Under the pieces are notes generated by a model. That model had not been told where the DNA came from. It saw nothing but the letters and a program-made list of their open reading frames with translations, and ran no database searches. Both the position numbers and the translations under genes were made by a program. Of a stretch of 64,000 nt of DNA, positions 12,293-22,159 are shown piece by piece (position 1 is the first letter of the stretch; each line of letters begins with the position of its first letter). Location of the stretch: assembly GCA_963971405.1 (NCBI GenBank), contig OZ020488.1, positions 26,927,089 to 26,991,088 of the forward strand. Direction: 5' to 3'. This stretch comes from Psococerastis gibbosa (taxonomy: Eukaryota; Arthropoda; Insecta; Psocodea; Psocidae).

Positions 12293-12786
12293 GCTTGAGA
12301 CAATTACGTACGTCGGTTTTTTAGGTACTCTATATTTAGGACAGGAACAGGAAGCATACCTTAAGTTGGAAAGCATCGTAAGAAAGGTTATAATTTAGCC
12401 ATCTTTTACACCCTGAACCATACAGACCGACAGACAGACCAACAGGCAGACATTTAGTAAAATTTATTTTCTTGGGTTCCTGGGATCTCAAAACGTGTGA
12501 ATCCGAAATTGTTCGAAATTGATCATTCTGACCATCACAAAGCCTTCCTTATACAAACGATAAATAGGGAAGCAAAAACCCAATGAAAGAAAATATACAT
12601 ACTCGAGTTCGTTGTATACAATGGAGTATCGTTTCATGTTATATACTATAGGTATTATTATAATATTATAAATAAAGCTCAATGGTTTTAACTTTTAAGT
12701 GCAGAAGAACTAAGCAACTTCAATTAACTGAGCTGCTAATCTGCCGTGAATGCCTCGGATCCTATAACTTGTCGTAGGCATGGATT

Positions 12787-12816
12787 TATAAAACTATATT
12801 ATAACAACAGAAATCA
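12787..12816 (+). promoter_or_regulatory. TATA box and possible initiator of the Gln-rich peptide gene
   Basis: TATAAAA at 12787-12793 is followed about 28 bp later by AATCAACG (TCA at 12814-12816), a reasonable initiator. The ATG follows 30 bp further on, so the 5' untranslated region would be short. A TTTTTTTTTAG acceptor-like tract just before the ATG is an alternative, which would put a non-coding exon upstream. Confidence 0.5.
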
Positions 12817-12845
12817 ACGTTGAAAGTTTTTTTTTAGGAAATACA

Positions 12846-13160
12846 ATGAAGATAGTAATTTTGACTGTGTTGGCAACGGGTTTCTTCTCTGTTGTGTGGG
12901 CGCGCCCTCAATTCCAGGGCGGCTTTCCAGGCCAACCCGGAGCATCGTTTGGGGGTCAGCAGCCCCAACAACAGCAACAACCACAACAACAACTTCAACA
13001 ACAGCAACAACCACAACAACAACTTCAACAACAGCCGCAACAACAACCGCAGCAACAACAGCCACCAGAGCAACTAAACAAGGGATCTTCTGACCCACCC
13101 AGACCGAAAACTCAAGGAGGGACCGCATCTGCGGGAATTGAGAATTCTACATCGCAGTAG
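12846..13160 (+). CDS. Secreted Gln/Pro-rich small protein, single exon
   Basis: The frame encodes 104 residues. Residues 1-19 (MKIVILTVLATGFFSVVWA) form a typical signal peptide, and cleavage would leave RPQFQGGFPGQPG. About residues 39-78 are almost pure Gln with Pro and Leu; a 30-bp unit (QQQQQPQQQL) occurs twice in tandem. The tail (EQLNKGSSDPPRPKTQGG) is polar. The ATG is supported by the signal peptide and by TATAAAA at 12787. A possible poly(A) signal AATAAA is at 13509. It resembles low-complexity matrix or cuticle-associated secreted proteins, but no chitin-binding motif is present and I do not recognise the family. Length changes in the Gln tract are likely between individuals. Confidence 0.6.
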   Translation: MKIVILTVLATGFFSVVWARPQFQGGFPGQPGASFGGQQPQQQQQPQQQLQQQQQPQQQLQQQPQQQPQQQQPPEQLNKGSSDPPRPKTQGGTASAGIENSTSQ

Positions 13161-13550
13161 ATGATATGCCAAAAAAATGTAAACTATATAGAATAGTAAC
13201 AATATAGATAATATTGAAATTAGTTTTCGTGCATCCTTTCATTATAAATGTCGTCATTTCAGTTGTCTCTTGTTAGAGAACGAGTTTTCCAATTGTTTTA
13301 ACCTTTTTTATCATTATTGCACTCAGCGTGATTATCTTACAAGTTGTCCCTATATCATTACGCTTGATTTTTCACCACACTACACATATGGGGGCATCTG
13401 TCATCTACTCCTTCTATAGACCACATCAGTCAAAGCACAAAGATTTTTCAATTCTTAAATTCCGTATGTAAAGTCCGAAAGCAAAAAAATCACATTTTCC
13501 GTGAAGAAAATAAAAAAATAAATGCCCGGAAATAAACCTCCACAACTAGT
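13161..13550 (+). other. Probable 3' untranslated region of the Gln-rich gene
   Basis: A+T-rich and without coding signs. AATAAA occurs at 13509-13514 and again just downstream, before the next transposon starts. Confidence 0.4.
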
Positions 13551-14432
13551 AAGAACCGGTCCGAGTTTACTCGAACATGCTTTCCAATTTATCGATTAGT
13601 AGAGAGAGAAAATGAATATTTTCATGGTAAATAATTTTCCTATGGTTATATTTCGGATACCAGGGGGGGGGGGTCGTCCACCACCTGAAGGTGACTTAAA
13701 TTCTAGATAGGTCAGGCCTGCACATTACCACACAGCAATAATGGCACGTCACGCAATGCACTTGAGCGTGAATTTGCTTTCATTTTTTCAAAAAAAAAAT
13801 TTTTTTTTGCACAAAACCCAATAGTTTTTTTAAAACCAAACTATCCGGTTTCATTACTCAATTTAACACCTAAAACATGCTTGAAGTTAGAAATCATCGA
13901 TAGAAAGGTTTCGCAGAAAAATTATTTTTTTGTCATTTTTCATTAAAATTTAGTCATTTTTATTTTTTTACCCCCAGAAGCAAACTATCAAGGGGCAAGC
14001 GACCCCCCGCATTTTATCAACATTAACAACAACTACAATATATGTGAATTTAATTTTTGAGAAATAATTTTTTTAGACGTTTTTTTGAAGTTTTTTGAAA
14101 ATAAAAACCCCCCAAATTGAGTTAGCCCAAAATAAAAAAAATGGTCCCGAGGTATGATTTTTGTCAACCTACATGCCAAATTTCATCAAAATCGACCGAG
14201 TAGTTTGCCCGGAAATCGACGCACAGACAGACAGACAGACAGACAGACAGATAGACAGACAGACAGACAGACAGACGGACAGACAGACAGACAGACCGAC
14301 AGACATTTCGTAAAAACCACTTTTTTGGGTTCCTGGGACCTCAAAACGTGTAAATCCGTTGAAATCTCGGAATCGAAAATTTCGACCGTCACAAAGCTTT
14401 CCTTATACTACGTATAAATTGGAAAGCAAAAA
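13551..14432 (+). mobile_element. Family B element, near full-length reference copy
   Basis: It begins AAGAACCGGTCCGAGTTTAC with CATGCTTTCCAATTTATC, and ends ACTACGTATAAATTGGAAAGC. GCTTTCCAATTTA near the start is the inverted complement of TAAATTGGAAAGC at the end, suggesting a non-autonomous inverted-repeat element of about 0.88 kb. Near the 3' end it has TTTCATCAAAATCGACCGAG and a GACA tetranucleotide tract (14221-14300). Frames through it show no enzyme motif. Other copies are at 11255, 29066, 38926 (-), 44012 and 57280. Confidence 0.8.
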
Positions 14433-15136
14433 GGGGCCCCAAATACCCCCAATTACATCTAGGCACTAAACAGTTGTTAACGTAAGTAATAACTAATAAC
14501 CTTCCATGCCGTTTAGTATTAACTTAGCCTGAGGTTGAAAATGTAAGCAAAACAAGACAGTTTGGAGAGTGTTATTAAAAACTGGTTTGTTTACATTTTT
14601 AACCCCCAGAATAAGTTACTCTTTATCGGAATATTAGGCCTGCAGCTGTACCAGTAGGCTATTCAGCAGTACACTACTTTAGGAAGATACCTTATAATAT
14701 GGTGTATGAAATAGTCCTCTTGTAAATCAATGGACAAATTTGATAACGTAAGTATTAACTTAAATAAAAAATATAAATGGGGTGATCAACGGTAACAACG
14801 GTAAGCTTCCTCTTAATGTTTCGCCATAGTAGGTACAAGACAAGGGTTCAGCCTCTAGACGTAAACGCCCAATGGGAGGACTAACGCCGAAAAAAGAGGG
14901 TTGCAGGCAACCAATAAGCATTACTCGGGAGGGGATACCAACCCTCCTGACCCCAGCTGTCATTGCTCGCGCCGGGTTAGTACTTAGTTTTTCGTCAACC
15001 CGCGTTAAGTAGTGTCGCATCCATGCTATTGCTGGTACAATTAAATGTATTTACGAATTGAAAAAAAATATTGACAAATTTAATCCCCGCAATTGTGGCG
15101 TGTGGCACTATACGTCAGTCCCTTATTAATCAAATT
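14433..15136. other. No gene recognised
   Basis: About 14790-15010 is more G+C-rich than its surroundings and may be a decayed repeat. I found no domain or RNA structure that I can name. Confidence 0.35.
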
Positions 15137-15448
15137 ATGAATTTATCAATATCTGTTACAAATGATCACCACACTCCACATCGCCGTTACTCAATTTCTT
15201 CGCCCACTTTACGTCACCACTCGCGTTCGCCGTCCATTTCGCGTAATCACTCGCGTTCACCGTCCACATCAGATCACCACTCGAATTCGCCGTCACCTCC
15301 GCATCACCACTCGCAGTTACAGTTACCGTCCCCTTTGCATCACCACTCACAGTTACCGTCCACGTCACGGCCACACACACTTAAGCGCCTTTCTCGCATT
15401 TCAAATTGCCAGCAGCAGGGAACATCAAGTAAGTTTTCATTTGATTAA
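15137..15448 (+). CDS. Hypothetical Ser/His/Pro-repeat frame, possibly an exon
   Basis: From the ATG at 15137 the frame gives 103 residues, rich in Ser, His and Pro (SRSPSTSDHH-like 10-residue units). The DNA repeat (15185-15376) has six units of 36, 30, 30, 30, 36 and 30 bp, so every length change is a multiple of 3. A good donor, TCAAGTAAGT, lies at 15429 and would end an exon before the stop. Against it, the minus strand and another forward frame are also open through the array, no signal peptide or domain is present, and there is no clear promoter. It may simply be a minisatellite. No function is assigned. Confidence 0.28.
   Translation: MNLSISVTNDHHTPHRRYSISSPTLRHHSRSPSISRNHSRSPSTSDHHSNSPSPPHHHSQLQLPSPLHHHSQLPSTSRPHTLKRLSRISNCQQQGTSSKFSFD
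15185..15376. repeat. Minisatellite, 30/36-bp units, six copies
   Basis: Units end in CATCACCAC- or GTAATCAC-like blocks and carry CGCCGTCCA-like cores. Two units are longer by 6 bp. It underlies the Ser/His-rich frame. Confidence 0.85.
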
Positions 15449-15507
15449 GTTATGGCAAATAATGGGGGTGTACGAAGTGAGTGTACAGATTAAACTGCGT
15501 ATGGTAG

Positions 15508-15666
15508 CAGTGACGGATCCAGCCAATTTGGGCGGGGGGGGGGGTAAATAAATAGGAAAAACATATGTAGGATCGATTAAATCAGAGCGTAATAAATTAA
15601 TTTACAATAGATTAGCCAAATTTTGGGGCAGCTACCCCCTACCCCACCCCCCTGTATCCGTCCATG
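15508..15666. mobile_element. hAT-like MITE of the GACGGATCC family, exact TSD
   Basis: The ends are CAGTGACGGATCCAGCC and CTGTATCCGTCCATG. TATGGTAG is repeated exactly at 15500-15507 and 15667-15674. The interior is nearly the same as in the copies at 21950 and, inverted, 56610. Confidence 0.9.
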
Positions 15667-16826
15667 TATGGTAGGCTGATTGTCAATTCCCGAATGGCGG
15701 TGTATACACAATGAGGTATTGCCAACCTGTATACTATATTACAATTACATTTAATACAAGAATTGGTGATGACTGATGAAGTTACAGATCCACTCTACTG
15801 TACCTGTATGTCGTACGAGAGGCACATTTAATTGATTATTGCTGAACTCTCATTGTAAATACTTAGTAGTAGGCTAGTAGTAGTTTCAGAAAATGCTGCT
15901 TTTTTATCCCCCCTCCCTTACCCTTGGGCATTTACCCCTATAAGAAGCTTAGGTAGTTTAAGGTAGTTTTGACAAGTAATGTACACACTGAGGAGCCAAA
16001 ATACAAAACTTGAACTTGTTAATTCATCCGAACTCAAAACCTAAGCTTACTGCAGCCTGATTGAGGCGATTCTAATACCGGTATTTATTTATTCCCCTGG
16101 TAAACAAGATAATTTTATAATGGAAAGTGCTATTCAAAATTTGTTTGTTTACAGTTATAATCTTAGGGTATTTATTTAACCCCGGTATTATAATCGCCTC
16201 GATCACGCTGCTGGTCTATTAATGCACTTTACCAGGGGTTTCAAAAGCAACTATATTTCAGATCAGAAAAGGTAAATTTCCTCCGAAAGCTTGAATTTTT
16301 TCTAAATGTTTCATCTGACCACTTTAATTCTTAACTTTGCAGCAGTGGGACGAGAAATTATTTAATTTCGTCAAATATTGTTTACAAAATGGGGTATTTT
16401 GAAATCTCTCTGGCAGATTTTTTAATTTCACGCAGAGGGTCAGCGATCTTCAGTGAAAGTATTCTCAGGAAATCTAAGCCGAGGCATGTACAGTATATAT
16501 AGTCCTACCAAATCCTGTAATTTTATAAGAATGGATATACTGTATTCACTAACACCAGTTAGCCCCTCTTAGCGAACTCCTTCCTTCGGACAACCCCAGC
16601 ACTACCATTTTTAAACAAGTTCTATAACTGTGGCCAATCGGCGTTAGTCACGGCCACATGCGAAGTATCGAAATGCATAGGATTCCAATAATTTCTCAAT
16701 AACAGCTTAAAAGATTCGCTGCAAACCAATCAATAGATTGAAATTCCAGAAGAAGAAATAGCTTACCCGTGAAAATGATATTTGTCTGCCTACAAGGGTT
16801 CCCATGAGGATGCAGGTTCATTGGTG
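15667..16826. other. No gene seen
   Basis: A+T-rich. Short inverted stretches such as TTTATTTATTCCCCTGGTAA and its partner near 16160-16245 suggest an old repeat, but no boundaries can be set. Confidence 0.35.
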
Positions 16827-17052
16827 CTTTCTCCTGTTTTATTGCGTCAATGGTAAGCTTGTCTCAGCTTGTCCATTATCGCTTGCAGCCGGTGTAGGTT
16901 GACATCAAAAACATATACCAGTTTGCTAATGGCCAAAAATTCAAACGGAAATAATACAAATAATGTCCGAAATCCATGGGGTCGTTGGCATTGGAAAAAG
17001 GATCTATGGACTATGGGTCACATAAGTAGGCCTGGGTCCATAAAAAGTCCTT
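16827..17052 (+). repeat. Dispersed repeat E, copy 1
   Basis: It carries GCTTGTCCATTATCGCTTG, GTGTAGGTTGACATC, AATACAAATAATGTCCGAAA, CCATGGGGTCGTTGGC and CCTGGGTCCATAAAAAGTCC. The same blocks in the same order occur at 18416-18603 and 32916-33128. Class unknown; no terminal repeats found. Confidence 0.75.
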
Positions 17053-18415
17053 AAAAAATTACAATACATTACAACCCCCCCCCCCCTCTCAGTGGGCTGG
17101 ATCCGTCCCTAAGGGTTACCCTCCAATTTTTCCGTAACTGCTGATTGCGTGACTAATGAATGTAATGATGCTGTTGTCTGCCGCAAGCATCTGGACCACG
17201 CGGAAGTAAAAATTCCCACAGAGGAAATTCACTTGCACATCTGTTGTACCTCAGTACCTGTAACAATCCGATCAAACATTCCCCGTAACAGATGGCTCCT
17301 CTTCCTACATTATATTTAATTCACCACGCCATATGCTTGATCAGGAATAGGCTACTGTGATGAGTTTCTACCCCTGATGATATTAATTTGTTGATTTTTT
17401 TTGTTAAAAAAAAATACGTTATAAAAGAACTTGTACTTACATGCTTTCCTATTTTTATACTAATTTGTAAAGCGATAACCCAATCATCACACCTACATAA
17501 TAGTGTATGGGTAATTCTTTTAAAGAGATTTCATCTACCTATTGTGTTGGTGACCAATGGTTGACTAGCTGAAAAGTTTTTCATAGCTTTTCATTTCATG
17601 ACCCTTTAAACCTAAAAACAGCTCCCTCCCCCGTTCTAAATGTTATAATACAATATGCATATACGTATGCACTGTGTGCATATCGTTTTTAGGAAACTAC
17701 TATGCGATTTCAATGAACATTTGTACAAACATTTATCATACAAATGTCTCGATCAAGTTTGTATTATATACATGTATATACAGTATGTACGGTATTGTAT
17801 ACTTCAAGATAACGGCCGATCAAAAAATATCTCAGTTAATAGTGGTTGCAAGGGGATGGTGGAATAAAATGTAACGGAAAGCCTGTATTTTTATCTACGA
17901 TATTAGTAATTGAACATTTTTACGACAAATCAACGATTTCAAGATGGTGTCCAGTCAAAGTGAAAATAAATAATGTGATAGTTGCAAAAAAGTTCATAGT
18001 CGTCCACCTACATAGCGTTTTAAAAGAGGGAAAGGGTCGGCGCTTGTTCTTAATGTGTTCTAATGCACTTTAATAGTAATAATTTGTTATCATTTGCAAG
18101 GGAAGGAGAAACCGCCACCCCGCGAGGCGGGGTCGGTGCTGTTATGAAATCTCCCTACAACTGATCGTCCAGAGCCGAAAGGGATTTTACTATTGATATA
18201 TAAGTATATATTTGCAGTGCTAAATATTGAGCAATCTGAGAATTTCATAAAAAGGGCCGAGCCTACTGTATATTTTCAGACTTTAAGACACGCGAGAATA
18301 TCTTCATCTAACTTACGCTATGTTTCAATGTTTTTGTAATTAAAACTTTACTTTCTGAGATGCATTAGCCAGGAAGACTAAAAGATAAAACCGACTCGTA
18401 TATCTGTTAAGTCAA
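17053..18415. other. No gene recognised; truncated MITE end and a G+C hairpin
   Basis: 17076-17110 is a lone right end of the GACGGATCC family (GGCTGGATCCGTCCCT). 18115-18141 forms a strong hairpin around CCCCGCGAGGCGGGG. Short open frames around 17655-18073 have no recognisable features. Confidence 0.45.
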
Positions 18416-18603
18416 GCTTTCGCCTGTTTCATTGCGTCAATGGCAAGTTTGTCTCAGCTTGTCCATTATCGCTTGTAGACGGTGTAGGTTGATATAGTTT
18501 GCCAATGGCTAAAAATTCATACGGAAACAATACAAATAATGTCCGAAATCCATGGGGTCGTTGGCGTTGGACAAGGGACCTATGGGTCTATAAAAAGTCC
18601 TTT
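18416..18603 (+). repeat. Dispersed repeat E, copy 2
   Basis: Same block order as copy 1 with a deletion after GTGTAGGTTGATAT. It ends in GTCTATAAAAAGTCCTTT. Confidence 0.75.
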
Positions 18604-19203
18604 AAAAAAAGATGAAGCCAACTAAATTGAAAATTATTGCGTTCCTTGATTTCTAAAATTTCCCCTCGAGGAAATACCCAGACCGCGGCTCACCAAAAGA
18701 GCAATCAATAACACTGACTGATATCTTTTTATTGACATTTCAGAGTAGCATACAACTAGAACTGCTTTTGTGAGGGTAAGTCCCAGAAACAATTTAGTTT
18801 AGCCTTGGAGAGCTCCATGTACCCTGGCAATAAGGATCTACCATAAAGTTAACAACATCTTTTACAATAAGTGCCGCTCAAAGTCAGGCAGATTTTGGCT
18901 CCAGCTATAGAATTCGTTTTAGGTACCTGTCTGCACGTCACTGCAATTGGTCCCGTCCCATTGTCCTCAAATGCACCCACATGTGTTGTAAACAATGCGC
19001 CATCCACTACAAAGTGCCAATTGCCGACGGCACCTCGTGTGTGAGTAGGATGCGACTAGCGCACATATCACATATTATTACTTTATTAGCGCACATCCTC
19101 AAACCGGCAGGGTTAGCGCAGTCAGATAATGGATCTGATGAGATTAGAAAGAACATGTGTATTTTAATTGACCGGCTAATAAACTGCAAATGAAAGTACA
19201 ATG
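18604..19203. other. No gene seen
   Basis: Small open frames on both strands at about 18981-19219 overlap one another and lack any domain or splice support. Confidence 0.35.
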
Positions 19204-19620
19204 TATCGGTACGAGTCAACCCATATACAGGCTTTACTACTAGTATTTATTAATTAGAATAGGCTGCTTATAGATTTTCCCTATTCTAAAGCACTGGATT
19301 GTTTAATGGGACAATTGCTTAGTATAGAATGGTCAGACCAATAATACACAATAACAATGGAATAGTATGCAATACATTAGATCTCGAATAATCCATTATG
19401 GAGGGTACAATATTGGCACCTCAAAATCCGATACTTAATATTTTTTTATTTAATTTACAAAGCAAGTTTGTTAGAAGACTATTTCATACATCATATTTAT
19501 TAAAGGGTATTTTTTATTGTATGTGTTATAGTTAGTTTTCCCATAAACTTTACTAAGGTTAATTTTAGTCCCCAGTAACTTCAAAAAATAATGTATTCTT
19601 CAAAACCAAAACCTTGCCTT
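19204..19620 (+). repeat. Family B fragment interrupted by a Harbinger-like MITE
   Basis: It starts TCGGTACGAGTCAACCC and includes ATAGATTTTCCCTATTC and TAAAGCACTGGATTG. The last family block, TTCTTCAAAACCAAAACCTTG, ends exactly where the element at 19621 begins. Confidence 0.6.
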
Positions 19621-19974
19621 GGCGTGTATTCCACTGGTCAATATGATGGTCAAATGACGGATTATTTGCGATTAAAAAAAGTCGAGATTTTTGTTTTAAG
19701 GAGACTATTATGTAAATTCTTTTCTTCTTATTTTTTATTCTTTTTAAAAAAAGATTAATCGCATACAAACAATTTAATGAATGTATCCGATTGACCTCTT
19801 CAGTCGCCTCTATAGGTTAGTACCCGTGTTGAGCTACGACACGTCTCCGATCGCAAGGCGTGTAAAGACTCGCACCAAGATACTTAACTTATCTATTATA
19901 ATAGTCTCATTAAAACAAAAATCTCAACTTTTTTAATCACAAATGACGGAATATTGGCGAGTGGAATACACGCC
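19621..19974. mobile_element. Tourist/Harbinger-like MITE, GGCGTGTATTCCACT ends
   Basis: The left end GGCGTGTATTCCACTGGTCA is mirrored by a right end reading GAGTGGAATACACGCC. Inner arms GTCAAATGACGGATTATT and CACAAATGACGGAATATTG extend the pairing. Flanks CTT and TTT do not make a perfect 3-bp duplication. Repeat F copy 2 (about 19740-19880) lies within it. Confidence 0.7.
19740..19880 (+). repeat. Dispersed repeat F, copy 2
   Basis: It contains AATCGCATACAAACAATTTA, GACCTCTTCAGTCGCCTC and AAGACTCGCACCAAG. Confidence 0.6.
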
Positions 19975-20619
19975 TTTGGAAAGCACCATATTCTGTTTAG
20001 TTATTCTCTTTAGCACCTCTCAATCATTGTTCACAATGAGTAACAGCAAGTTTTACAAAGTTACTAAGGAGACTATTATGTTTAAGCCTCTTAATAATTT
20101 CCTCCCAGTTGCACCTGGGGTGATTAGCACCTCTCAAATTCAGAAAGTAAAAAATAAGAAGTATTAAATTTCGGGCTGCCGATTTCCTACGGGACGTGCA
20201 ATCTTAAGAACTGTTATAAATGAAAACCTTGTAATTTGGCAAGTAGTTATAGAGAGGTATAGCAGGTAGATCGTCAAACGAACATGTTTTGTAAAAATAC
20301 CGTCGGAGGTAAAGGCGCCGCTCATGCCCATGTCTACACCATTTCACGCTCGGCCTCATCCGAAAATTTTTGCCCAGTAGCAGCTCATTATTGTGATGGT
20401 CAATCGAAATGAGAGATCAAACATTTATTTTAAGAAAACAGGGTTGTCAGTGACTTCAAATCTATAAGCCTGCTGGCGGCTAGTACAAACATCCCCTTTT
20501 ATTTCGACATTTCGACCCTTTCAATCCCATATACGTCAATAATTAAATGTTGAGGTTGTCTCCTATAGGTATATAACATACCATATAGCGACGGTGGCAA
20601 GATGGTTGCGTGCTTGTAT

Positions 20620-20790
20620 TTGTGCGAGTATCTACACAACTTGAGACGTGTCGTAACTCGACACAACTTGTGTCACACAAGTACCTATTAGCCATTAGGT
20701 GACTTAGTGAGGCGATTGAAGAGGTTAATCGGATACATTCATTAAATTGTTTTTCTACGACTTAACCTTTTATTTAAAAAAATATATGTG
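20620..20790 (-). repeat. Dispersed repeat F, copy 3, inverted relative to copy 2
   Basis: On the plus strand it reads GTGCGAGTATCTACAC, GAGGCGATTGAAGAGG and ATTCATTAAATTG, the reverse order and complement of copy 2. Confidence 0.6.
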
Positions 20791-21949
20791 TACATACTGT
20801 ATTTATATACATATAGTAACGTCTAAAATAGGGTTATATGTGAATGGTTTGTGAAGGTGGGCTATTTCCCTTTATTATAAGGCTAGGTACGATGAACGAG
20901 GAGAGTACAAAATTTCATTGACACAATGACAATGATTTAGCCTGTAATAATTAGCCTAAAATTTTACGAATGAAGGAATTGCTATAGTGCTGGCGATAAG
21001 AAAAATCACACGTTTTAGCGCTGGACAGAATAAATAGATTTATAGCTTATTTTAGGCTTATGAATTATGATACTGTAATGACACTTTATAAGACAGAATA
21101 CACAAAATGGTGGGCATAAACAAAAAATTCAATACCGTCCGTATTCAAATTTCAAGTACTAGCTGTAAATACGAGTTGTCTTATGAAAAGACATGAGAAT
21201 GTGACTTGCTCCGTGAAGGCTCCTGCTTGCGCTGCTCATATCAAAAGAAAGGAAGTGAAGGCACTTGACTACTTCCGGGCCTTTCAGCGACGTCCAGGAT
21301 ACGGCAGGTCTCTCGCAGGTTGCCTTTTCAGCGCCTTTCTCATCTTAAATTCATGCCACTTCAACATGTCTTCTTGGGACGTATTTCATGATGTCGTGCT
21401 GAAGAACCTAATCTTTTCATGTGTTACACGAGTAGTATTGCGCATATCGTAGTAAATATACCCGCAATTCCTCCATGGTCAACTGTGAATACAATTTTCA
21501 TTATTTCACATTGTAACATTGCACTGGATGGCATTTTCAATGTGATTGTACCTGTTCCTGACATTATTACGTTACCTATATAGCAGCAGCAGCAGCTAAC
21601 AGGAATATATATGCCAGCACAATATATATACGTTTAGGTTACTTCTAGCCGTAGGTCATCACTGTGTTGGGTAGCTTTAGTTCCGGTTCGCTATATTTAG
21701 AGGGTGATGCCATCTGTTGATGATAGTTGATGGCACAATTTGTGCAGCCCTCCTGCTTTCCGTAATGCTGGAAGGTGTAATGCCATCATTACATTTCCCA
21801 ATCTGTCCCTAAATTTTCTCAGTAGTCAGGTGTTCCAATCCGCAGCATCTGGGATGAAAAGGTCGGAAGTACTGTGGGAAAATTTCTATGCAGGTTTACC
21901 CTGCCATTTTTAGACTTGAACATTTTACATTGAAATTTTCTGTTACTTA
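20791..21949. other. Upstream region of the nuclear receptor; first coding exon not identified
   Basis: The receptor's initiator Met must lie upstream of 22160. In relatives only a few residues precede the first zinc finger, so the exon could be tiny and not recognisable by eye. A CAG-repeat stretch occurs at about 21581-21594. An 89-codon frame at 21183-21452 shows no receptor features. Confidence 0.4.
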
Positions 21950-22116
21950 CAGGGACGGATCCAGCCCATTTTGGGGGGGGGGGGGGTAGCTGAGGGTCAA
22001 AATAGGAAAAACTTATGTAGGATCGACTAAATTAGAGCGTAATAACTTAATTTACAATAGATTTACCAAATTTTGGGGGGGCAGCTACCCCCCCTACCCC
22101 CCTGTATCCGTCCTTG
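21950..22116. mobile_element. hAT-like MITE of the GACGGATCC family, 43 bp from a splice acceptor
   Basis: The ends are CAGGGACGGATCCAGCC and CTGTATCCGTCCTTG. GTTACTTA is repeated exactly at 21942-21949 and 22117-22124. The interior has a 13-G run and a C-rich partner near the right end. The nuclear receptor acceptor at 22159 lies only 43 bp past the element's end. Confidence 0.92.
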
Positions 22117-22159
22117 GTTACTTATGTTCCACACTAGTAACTCCCTTTTATTGTTTCAG

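Larger units (their letters stand above)
11255..12575 (+). mobile_element. Family B element, disrupted by a SINE fragment, another repeat and a hAT-like MITE
   Basis: The 5' end is CCGGTACGAGTGAACCCG followed by TGCTTTCCTATTTAT. The 3' end is CTTATACAAACGATAAATAGG followed by GAAGCAAAAA. Family blocks between the insertions (GATTTTCCCCATCC, GCAATGCATTGGAGG, ACAGACCGACAGACAG, GGGTTCCTGGGATCTC) keep their order, which shows that the material at 11354-11427, about 11461-11605 and 11855-12292 arrived later or is internal variation. Confidence 0.75.

Noticed and set aside
12814-13128. Minus-strand and other forward frames over the Gln-rich gene
   Set aside because: They come from translating the CAA/CAG array in other frames; only the frame from 12846 has a signal peptide and promoter.
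14154-14417. Frame with TDRQTDRQ repeats as a protein
   Set aside because: It is the translation of the GACA microsatellite and 3' part of family B, repeated at several loci with disrupting changes.
21183-21452. First exon of the nuclear receptor
   Set aside because: No resemblance to NR2E N-termini and no donor in a matching phase that I could find.
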